A stretch of 64,000 nt of DNA from DATGFB01 sp032160545 (GTDB lineage Bacteria > Actinomycetota > Actinomycetes > Mycobacteriales > Jatrophihabitantaceae): positions 1 to 64,000 of the forward strand of contig JAVHVN010000010.1 of the NCBI GenBank assembly GCA_032160545.1, read 5' to 3'. Made by a program: the position numbers and the translations under genes. This document shows, piece after piece, positions 58,480 to 64,000 of this stretch (position 1 is its first letter; each line of letters begins with the position of its first letter). Below the pieces are notes generated by a model. It ran no database searches and was not told the DNA's origin. It saw only the letters and a program-made list of their open reading frames with translations.

Positions 58480-58636
58480 CCCAGCGAGATTTTTTAGCAC
58501 GCTTCACACGGGTCACACAAGTAGCGGGCCGGGATTTCTCGCCGGCACGGCGGGCCGGGTGCCAGCCGTCTCGCTGTGCGGGACGAGCGTCCCGCGCGGT
58601 TGAACGGGCGACGGCGTGCCGTGTAAGGTTTCGCCC
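58480..58636. promoter_or_regulatory. Divergent promoter region between the CAP gene and the ilvB leader
   Basis: A 157-bp stretch holding promoters of both units. TCACAC occurs twice in direct repeat with a 9-bp period (58504-58509 and 58513-58518); such direct TCACA-type repeats are reported for MtrA-family regulators, so this is a possible but unproven site. An AT-rich TTTTTTAGCAC patch (58491-58501) could be a -10 of the minus-strand unit. Confidence 0.3.
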
Positions 58637-58675
58637 GTGCGCACGCTCGTACTCATCACCCGGCGCGTCCGGTAG
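58637..58675 (+). CDS. ilvB leader peptide
   Basis: A 12-codon frame, GTG to TAG, reading MRTLVLITRRVR. Five of the 12 residues are the regulated amino acids (Leu, Val, Leu, Ile, Val), clustered as LVLI. AAGG lies 8 bp upstream. It is followed by a hairpin and a T-rich terminator before ilvB, the classic arrangement for transcription attenuation: ribosome stalling when branched-chain aminoacyl-tRNAs are scarce should prevent termination. Confidence 0.85.
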   Translation: MRTLVLITRRVR

Positions 58676-58728
58676 GTCCCGACCTACTCGACGCGCTGCC
58701 CTTCGTGCTCTCGCACGGAGGGTTTTTT
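58663..58728 (+). terminator. ilvB attenuator: leader hairpin and intrinsic terminator
   Basis: First hairpin: GCGCGTC (58663-58669) with GACGCGC (58690-58696), enclosing GTAGGT (58672-58677) with ACCTAC (58682-58687); it covers the leader stop codon. Then the terminator: CCCTTCGTGC (58699-58708) with GCACGGAGGG (58713-58722), loop TCTC, followed by six T (58723-58728). Only 2 bp separate the two structures. The alternative antiterminator pairing is not obvious by eye. Confidence 0.85.
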
Positions 58729-58794
58729 GTTGGGCTGAGTCAGGCGCCGGGCGGCGCGCACACCCGATCACCGGGCAGAGAAAGGCGACACGCG

Positions 58795-60549
58795 ATGACC
58801 GAGGGGCAGAGCATCACCGGGGCCCAGGCGCTGGTGCGATCACTTGAAGAGGTCGGCGCCGATGTCGTCTTCGGCATCCCCGGCGGGGCGATCCTGCCCG
58901 CGTACGACCCGCTGTACGACTCCACGAGGGTCCGGCACATCCTGGTCCGCCACGAGCAGGGCGCGGGACACGCCGCGGAGGGGTACGCGCAGGCCTCGGG
59001 CAAGGTCGGGGTCTGCATGGCGACATCGGGCCCCGGAGCCACCAACCTGGTGACCCCGATCGCCGATGCCTACATGGACTCCGTGCCGATCGTCGCGATC
59101 ACGGGCCAGGTGGGGCGGGCGATGATCGGCACCGACGCCTTCCAGGAAGCCGACATCTCGGGCATCACGCTACCGATTACGAAGCACAACTTCCTGGTGC
59201 AGTCTGCCGACGACATCCCCCGGGCCATCGCCGAGGCCTTCCACCTCGCGTCTACCGGACGCCCCGGGCCGGTGCTGGTCGACCTGCCGAAGGACGTGCT
59301 GCAGGAGGCCACGACCTTCACCTGGCCGCCGAAGATCGACCTGCCCGGCTACCACCCGGTCACCCGCCCGCACGGCAAGCAGATCCGCGAGGCCGCCCGC
59401 CTGATCAGCGCCGCGCGCCGTCCGGTGCTCTACATCGGCGGCGGTGTACTGCGTGCCCGGGCGACCGCCGAACTGCGGCGCCTCGCCGACGTCACCGGCA
59501 TCCCGGTGGTCACCACATTGATGGCGCGGGGTGCGTTCCCCGACAGCCACCGCCAGCACCTGGGCATGCCCGGCATGCACGGCTCGGTGGCGGCGGTGAC
59601 CGCGTTGCAGAAGGCCGACCTGCTCATCGCCATCGGCACCCGCTTCGACGACCGGGTGACCGGCAAGCTGGACAGCTTCGCCCCGCACGCCGCGATCATC
59701 CACGCCGACATCGACCCGGCCGAGATCGGCAAGAACCGGGTGGCCGACATCCCGATCGTCGCCGATGCCCGCGACATGCTGCTCGAGCTCATCCCCGCGG
59801 TCGAGGCCGAGTTCGCCGCAGGCAACCGCGCCGACCTCACCGGCTGGTGGCGCCAGCTCGACGAGTGGCGCGACACCTATCCGCTGGGCTACGACGAGCC
59901 CACCGACGGCACCCTCGCCCCGCAGTACGTCATCGAGCGGCTGGGACGGATCGCCGGACCAGACACCATCTTCGCCGCGGGCGTCGGGCAGCACCAGATG
60001 TGGGCCGCGCAGTTCATCGGCTACGAGAACCCGTACACCTGGCTGAACTCGGGCGGGGCCGGGACGATGGGCTACTCGGTTCCCGCGGCGATGGGAGCGA
60101 AGGTCGCGCGCCCCGACACGCTGGTGTGGGCGATCGACGGCGACGGCTGTTTCCAGATGACCAACCAGGAACTCGCCACCTGCGCGATCGAGGGCATCCC
60201 GATCAAGGTCGCCGTCATCAACAACGGCAACCTCGGCATGGTGCGGCAGTGGCAGACGCTGTTCTACTCCGAGCGCTACAGCCAGACCGATCTCGGCACC
60301 CACAAGCACCGCATCCCCGACTTCGTCAAACTCGCCGACGCGCTCGGCTGCGTGGGGCTGCGCTGCGAGTCGAAGGCCGATGTCGACGCCACGATCGAGA
60401 AGGCGATGGCCATCGACGACCAGCCCGTGGTCGTCGACTTCGTCGTCGGCAAGGACGCCATGGTGTGGCCGATGGTCGCCGCCGGTGCGAGCAACGACGA
60501 CATCCAGGCCGCGCGCGACATCCGCCCGGTCTGGGACGACGTCGAGTGA
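58795..60549 (+). CDS. ilvB: Acetolactate synthase large subunit
   Basis: A 584-residue ThDP enzyme, first committed step of branched-chain amino acid synthesis. Catalytic Glu54 is in HEQGAGHAAEGYA; GVCMATSGPGATNLVTPIAD, QVGRAMIGTDAFQEADISG (herbicide-site region), GIPVVTTLMARGAFP, IGTRFDDRVTGKLDSF, and the ThDP motif IDGDGCFQMTNQELATC to NNGNLGMVRQWQTLFY are standard. ATG 58795 has AAAGG upstream. Controlled by the attenuator. Its stop overlaps the next gene. Confidence 0.96.
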   Translation: MTEGQSITGAQALVRSLEEVGADVVFGIPGGAILPAYDPLYDSTRVRHILVRHEQGAGHAAEGYAQASGKVGVCMATSGPGATNLVTPIADAYMDSVPIVAITGQVGRAMIGTDAFQEADISGITLPITKHNFLVQSADDIPRAIAEAFHLASTGRPGPVLVDLPKDVLQEATTFTWPPKIDLPGYHPVTRPHGKQIREAARLISAARRPVLYIGGGVLRARATAELRRLADVTGIPVVTTLMARGAFPDSHRQHLGMPGMHGSVAAVTALQKADLLIAIGTRFDDRVTGKLDSFAPHAAIIHADIDPAEIGKNRVADIPIVADARDMLLELIPAVEAEFAAGNRADLTGWWRQLDEWRDTYPLGYDEPTDGTLAPQYVIERLGRIAGPDTIFAAGVGQHQMWAAQFIGYENPYTWLNSGGAGTMGYSVPAAMGAKVARPDTLVWAIDGDGCFQMTNQELATCAIEGIPIKVAVINNGNLGMVRQWQTLFYSERYSQTDLGTHKHRIPDFVKLADALGCVGLRCESKADVDATIEKAMAIDDQPVVVDFVVGKDAMVWPMVAAGASNDDIQAARDIRPVWDDVE

Positions 60550-61256
60550 GCGGGTTGACGCCCGTCGGCCTGCTCGGCGGCATGAGCTGGCAGTCGACGG
60601 CGATCTTCTACCGGCTGCTGAACGAGATGGTGCAGGAGCGGGTCGGCGGCCACGCGAGCGCGCCGATCGTGCTGTGGTCGGTCGACTTCAGCGAGATCGA
60701 GGCCCTGCAGCGCGCCGGCGACTGGCCGGCGCAGGGCGAGCTGCTCGCCGCGCGCGCCCGAGCCCTGCAGGACGCCGGAGCCGGTGCGGTCGCCCTGGCG
60801 ACCAACACGCTGCACCTCGTGTCCGACCAGATCGAGGCCGCCATCGACGTGCCGTTCGTCGACATGATCGACGTGGTCGCGAAGGCCGCCGCGGACGCGG
60901 GTCACCGCCGCGTCGGCATCCTCGCCACCGAGTACACGATGGCCAGCGACCTCTACCCGGCGCGGTTGGCCGGCCACGGCGTCGAGGTGGTGGTGCCCGA
61001 CGAGGACGACCGTGCGACGGTGCATCGCGTCATCTACGACGAGCTGGTCAAGGGCGTCGTCACCGACGAGTCGCGCCGGGACTACCTCGGCGTGATCGAC
61101 CGCCTGGTCGCGCGCGGAGCCGACGGCGTGCTGCTTGCGTGCACCGAGATCGGACTGCTGGTGCGTGACGGGGATGCCGCCGTCCCGCTGCTCGATACGA
61201 GCGTCCTGCACTGCCGGGCGCTGACCGACGTGATCCTCGACGGGAGTTCGCAGTGA
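60546..61256 (+). CDS. Aspartate/glutamate racemase family protein
   Basis: A 236-residue Asp/Glu racemase-fold protein embedded between ilvB and ilvN. TPVGLLGGMSWQSTAIFYRL is the family start; the first catalytic-Cys motif, usually CNTxH or CTNTxH, reads LATNTLHLVSD with no Cys, while the second, LLACTEIGLL, keeps Cys. A one-Cys version may be a stereospecific or altered isomerase rather than a standard two-base racemase. The GTG overlaps the ilvB stop and its stop overlaps the ilvN start, so it is translationally coupled to both acetolactate synthase subunits. Confidence 0.88.
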   Translation: MSGLTPVGLLGGMSWQSTAIFYRLLNEMVQERVGGHASAPIVLWSVDFSEIEALQRAGDWPAQGELLAARARALQDAGAGAVALATNTLHLVSDQIEAAIDVPFVDMIDVVAKAAADAGHRRVGILATEYTMASDLYPARLAGHGVEVVVPDEDDRATVHRVIYDELVKGVVTDESRRDYLGVIDRLVARGADGVLLACTEIGLLVRDGDAAVPLLDTSVLHCRALTDVILDGSSQ

Positions 61257-61777
61257 GTACGCACACGCTGTCCGTGCTGGTCGAGAACAAGCCAGGTGTC
61301 CTCGCCCGCGTGTCCGGCCTGTTCAGCCGCCGAGGCTTCAACATCGAGTCGCTGGCGGTCGGGCCCACCGAGCACCCCGAGGTCTCGCGCATCACGATGC
61401 TCGTCAGCGTCGAGGGCACCGCGCTCGAGCAGGTCACCAAGCAGCTCAACAAACTGGTGAACGTGCTGAAGATCGTCGAGCTCGAGCAGGCCCAGGCCGT
61501 GCAGCGCGAGCTGCTGCTCGTCAAGGTTCGGGCCGACGAGACCAACCGGCGCGACGTGCTGCAGATCGTCGAGCTGTTCAAGGCCAAGGTGGCCGACGTC
61601 GGCCCCGAGGCGCTCGTGGTCGAACTGACCGGCCGCCCCGACAAGCTCGATGCGATGCTGAAAATGCTCGAGCCGTACGGTATTCGCGAGATGGTGCAGT
61701 CCGGCATGGTCGCGCTCGGCCGTGGATCGCGCTCGATGTCCCAGGCAGCGTTGCGCGCCATCGACCGCACCGCCTGA
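61253..61777 (+). CDS. ilvN: Acetolactate synthase small (regulatory) subunit
   Basis: A 174-residue regulatory subunit. The N-terminal ACT domain reads HTLSVLVENKPGVLARVSGL then FSRRGFNIESLAVGPTEHPE, the valine-binding region; QLNKLVNVLKIVEL and the C-terminal domain (ELTGRPDKLDAMLKMLEPYG, IREMVQSGMVALGRGSRSM) follow. GTG start in a GTGA overlap with the racemase-like gene. Confidence 0.95.
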   Translation: MSTHTLSVLVENKPGVLARVSGLFSRRGFNIESLAVGPTEHPEVSRITMLVSVEGTALEQVTKQLNKLVNVLKIVELEQAQAVQRELLLVKVRADETNRRDVLQIVELFKAKVADVGPEALVVELTGRPDKLDAMLKMLEPYGIREMVQSGMVALGRGSRSMSQAALRAIDRTA

Positions 61778-61837
61778 CCACCCGAACCACCCCGACCCCG
61801 AAGAACCAGGAAGATCCAGGAAGAAGGACGCACCGCG

Positions 61838-62872
61838 ATGGCCGTGGAGATCTATTACGACGACGACGCCGACCTGTCGATCGTCCAGGGACGCAAGGTG
61901 GCCGTGCTCGGCTACGGCAGCCAGGGCCACGCCCACGCGCTGTCGCTGCGTGACTCGGGCGTCGACGTGCGCGTCGGGCTGCCGGAGGGCTCGAAGAGCC
62001 GGGCCAAGGCCGAGGACGAGGGCCTGCGGGTCCTGACTCCGTCCGAGGCGTCGGCCGAGGCCGACGTCATCATGGTGCTGGCGCCCGACCCCGCCCAGCG
62101 CAAGCTCTACGCCGAGGCGATCGAGCCCAACCTCAAGGACGGCGACGCGATCTTCTTCGGGCACGGCTTCAACATCCGCTTCGGCTACATCAAGCCGCCG
62201 GCGGGCGTCGACGTGGCGATGGTTGCCCCGAAGGGCCCTGGTCACCTGGTGCGGCGCCAGTTCGTCGACGGCAAGGGCGTGCCGGTGCTCGTTGCCGTCG
62301 AGCAGGACGCCTCGGGCAAGGCCTTCGCGCTCGCCCTGTCCTACGCCAAGGGGATCGGTGGCACTCGGGCGGGCGCCATCAAGACCACGTTCACAGAGGA
62401 GACCGAGACCGACCTGTTCGGTGAGCAGGCGGTGCTCTGCGGCGGTGCTTCCCAGCTGGTCATGTACGGCTTCGAGGTTCTGATCGAGGCCGGCTACGCG
62501 CCCGAGATCGCGTACTTCGAGTGCCTGCACGAGCTGAAGCTCATCGTGGACCTGATGTACGAGGGTGGGATCGCCAAGCAGCGCTGGTCGGTGTCCGACA
62601 CCGCCGAGTACGGCGACTACGTCTCCGGGCCCCGGGTGATCGACCCGCACGTCAAGCAGAACATGCAGGCAGTGCTCGCCGACATCCGCAGTGGTGCGTT
62701 CGCCGAGCGGTTCATCGCCGATCAGGACGCCGGCGCGCCGGAATTCGCCGCGCTGCGCGCGAAGGGCGAGCAGCACCCGATCGAGGAGACCGGTCGCAAG
62801 CTGCGCGGCCTGATGAGCTGGGTGCAGGACAGCGGCGACGACGACTACGTCGAAGGCACCGCGGCCCGCTGA
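61838..62872 (+). CDS. ilvC: Ketol-acid reductoisomerase
   Basis: A 344-residue class I enzyme. Rossmann loop VAVLGYGSQGHAHALSLRDS, MVLAPDPAQRKLYAEAIEPN, FGHGFNIRFGYIKPPAGVDV, MVAPKGPGHLVRRQFVDGKG, and the metal-binding TTFTEETETDLFGEQAVLCG and ECLHELKLIVDLMYEGGI. ATG 61838 follows GAAGAAGGA. It lies 60 bp after ilvN, still in the attenuated unit. The convergent ArsR-like gene ends 2 bp beyond its stop. Confidence 0.96.
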   Translation: MAVEIYYDDDADLSIVQGRKVAVLGYGSQGHAHALSLRDSGVDVRVGLPEGSKSRAKAEDEGLRVLTPSEASAEADVIMVLAPDPAQRKLYAEAIEPNLKDGDAIFFGHGFNIRFGYIKPPAGVDVAMVAPKGPGHLVRRQFVDGKGVPVLVAVEQDASGKAFALALSYAKGIGGTRAGAIKTTFTEETETDLFGEQAVLCGGASQLVMYGFEVLIEAGYAPEIAYFECLHELKLIVDLMYEGGIAKQRWSVSDTAEYGDYVSGPRVIDPHVKQNMQAVLADIRSGAFAERFIADQDAGAPEFAALRAKGEQHPIEETGRKLRGLMSWVQDSGDDDYVEGTAAR

Positions 62873-62874
62873 CC

Positions 62875-63390
62875 TCACTGAATCTGCGATGCGCGCTCGC
62901 GCGCGACGTCGGGGTGAATGGCCAGGAACAACGAGAACGGCCGGGCCGCCGGGTCGTCCGGCCGTTGTGCGTACTCGTCCAGCAGGGCACCGAGCCGGTC
63001 GATGAACCCGGTCATCTCCCGTTCGGTGAGCCGCAGTCCCAAGCGGGACGTCACGAGTTCCTCCGCCGGTGCGAGCGCGACCTCCTCGAGGAACGCCTCC
63101 AGCAGCGCGCGTCCCTTCGCGGGGGTCTCGAGCTGCCACGACTTGCGGGTGGCGAGGTAGGGGATCTCGCGCGAACCGCGGGTGCCGCGGCGCACCGGCT
63201 GGGCGACGAGAAATCCGGTATCCACGAGGCGCCGGACGTGGTGCAGGATGCTGGCGGGATCTCGGCCGAGTGCCCCGGCGATCTCCTTGTTCGTACGCGG
63301 TTCGAGGCAGATCCGCAGGATGCGCAGCCGGAGCGCGGAGGCCAGGGCACGCGCCTCGTCGTCGGTCGCCGGGCGCCGCTGGGTGGCCAT
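62875..63390 (-). CDS. ArsR-like winged-helix transcriptional regulator
   Basis: A 171-residue regulator. The N-terminal winged helix spans residues 10-85: ALASALRLRILRICLEPRTN, KEIAGALGRDPASILHHVRR (recognition helix), LVDTGFLVAQPVRRGTRGSR (wing). The C-terminal part (helical, about 100-171) resembles the dimerisation/effector region of similar HTH_20-type regulators. No metal-binding Cys motif is visible. Divergent from an MFS gene; a palindromic operator overlaps both promoters, so it probably represses itself and the transporter. Confidence 0.87.
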   Translation of the reverse strand: MATQRRPATDDEARALASALRLRILRICLEPRTNKEIAGALGRDPASILHHVRRLVDTGFLVAQPVRRGTRGSREIPYLATRKSWQLETPAKGRALLEAFLEEVALAPAEELVTSRLGLRLTEREMTGFIDRLGALLDEYAQRPDDPAARPFSLFLAIHPDVARERASQIQ

Positions 63391-63406
63391 GCGGTCAGCC
63401 TAGATA

Positions 63407-63430
63407 AGTGATTGACAAAGCTCAATCACT
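63407..63430. promoter_or_regulatory. Palindromic operator between ArsR-like and MFS genes
   Basis: AGTGATTGA (63407-63415) and TCAATCACT (63422-63430) form a perfect 9-bp inverted repeat with a 6-bp spacer. It overlaps TTGACA (63412-63417), a consensus -35 for the plus-strand gene; 17 bp later comes GACGCT (63435-63440), 6 bp before the GTG, so that transcript may be leaderless. On the minus strand TAGGCT could be the -10 of the regulator gene. Confidence 0.75.
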
Positions 63431-63446
63431 GACCGACGCTGGCCGC

Positions 63447-64000
63447 GTGACGGATCCGGCGACCGACGCGGCGGCGGGGCGGCGTGGTGGCCTGTGGCAC
63501 CACCGCGACTTCCGCCGCCTCTGGATCGGCGAGACGGTGAGCCAGTTCGGCTCGGCGATCTCGAATCTCGCACTGCCCTTGGTGGCCATCCTCGTGTTGC
63601 ACGCAACCACCTTCCAGGTGGCCTTGCTTGCGACCTTCGAATCGCTCGCGTTCCTCCTGGTCGGCCTGCCGGCGGGCGCGTGGGTCGATCGGATGCGCTA
63701 CCGCTGGGTGCTGATCAGCAACGACGTGGTGCGCTTCGCCGCGCTCGGCTCGATCCCGTCGGCCCAGGCCGCGGGGGTACTGACGATCGGCCAGATGTAC
63801 GCCGTGGCGCTGATCGTCAGCGTCAGCACGGTCTTCTTCGACGTGGCCTATCAGTCCTACCTGCCCGAACTCGTCGACCGGGCGCTGCTCGTCGAGGGCA
63901 ACGCCAAGCTGCAGGCGAGTGAGTCCGTGGCGCAGGTGGCGGCGCCGGCGATCGGCGGCGTGCTCATCCAGGTGCTGACCGCGCCGTACGCGGTGCTCAT
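63447..64000 (+). CDS. MFS transporter, N-terminal part
   Basis: The first 184 residues of a major facilitator transporter that runs off the right edge. RDFRRLWIGETVSQFGSAIS, LPLVAILVLHATTFQVALLA, VGLPAGAWVDRMRYRWVLI (motif A) and VAYQSYLPELVDRALLVEGN match the MFS_3/enterobactin exporter-like group common in actinobacteria. GTG 63447 has no ribosome site and follows a -10-like GACGCT. Likely repressed by the divergent ArsR-like protein. Confidence 0.85.
   Translation, partial: MTDPATDAAAGRRGGLWHHRDFRRLWIGETVSQFGSAISNLALPLVAILVLHATTFQVALLATFESLAFLLVGLPAGAWVDRMRYRWVLISNDVVRFAALGSIPSAQAAGVLTIGQMYAVALIVSVSTVFFDVAYQSYLPELVDRALLVEGNAKLQASESVAQVAAPAIGGVLIQVLTAPYAVL

Overview
The window is very GC-rich bacterial DNA with strong G/C bias at third codon positions, frequent GTG starts, many 1-8 bp stop/start overlaps and several genes without a leader. 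Gene content (F420-type luciferase-like oxidoreductase, CobN with a fused I/D cobaltochelatase subunit, a CFP-6-like PH protein near the ilv genes, GatCAB, leader-peptide control of ilvB) points to an actinomycete (Actinomycetota). The genus cannot be fixed from sequence alone. I see no tRNA, rRNA, CRISPR array, prophage or insertion sequence.

Layout. 1-3.4 kb: a minus-strand group (receiver-only response regulator, LspA-like lipoprotein signal peptidase, small membrane protein, start of a trypsin-like lipoprotein protease) faces a stand-alone VIT/CCC1-type membrane protein and a NarL-type regulator. 3.6-8 kb: a beta-hydroxyacid dehydrogenase, an NAD kinase, an unrecognised protein, a sugar porter and a small CBM48-like protein. 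8.2-12.9 kb: a stressosome module (STAS antagonist, RsbR, RsbS, RsbT, an ATPase/phosphatase fusion and a receiver-GAF-phosphatase protein) with no sigma factor or separate RsbW beside it. 12.9-29.6 kb: mostly housekeeping: LLM oxidoreductase, DJ-1/PfpI protein, EtfBA, an MFS exporter, cysteine desulfurase-MnmA-methionine synthase-like, LigA, an ACT protein, GatC-GatA-GatB, and a degenerate sedolisin-like secreted protein.

30.7-53.3 kb is a nearly complete cobalamin locus: cbiB-cobQ, cobN, cobG-cobH-cobIJ, cobK, cbiD, cobM-cobL, then, behind a cobalamin riboswitch, the cobaltochelatase ATPase/VWA subunit, cobO, cobB, a cobC-like aminotransferase, a bluB-cobT fusion, cobU and cobS. Together they cover ring methylation and contraction, cobalt insertion, adenosylation, amidation, the aminopropanol arm, lower-ligand synthesis and nucleotide-loop assembly. 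Oxygen-type genes (CobG, CobN) stand beside CbiD, the C1-methylase of the anaerobic route, and no CobF is seen. 53.4-64 kb: a PQQ-dehydrogenase-like lipoprotein, a 2-hydroxyacid dehydrogenase, a PH protein, ilvD, a CAP-domain protein with a structured leader, then ilvB-(racemase-like)-ilvN-ilvC behind a leader-peptide attenuator. The window ends with an ArsR-like regulator divergent from an MFS gene across a palindromic operator.

Most notable signals: a palindromic repeat found once between genes and once translated in frame inside the cobaltochelatase linker, with arms that differ by compensatory changes; a 31-bp tandem duplication at the gatC/gatA junction; the ilvB attenuator; the stressosome; the BluB-CobT fusion; and the sedolisin-like protein that appears to have lost its catalytic residues.
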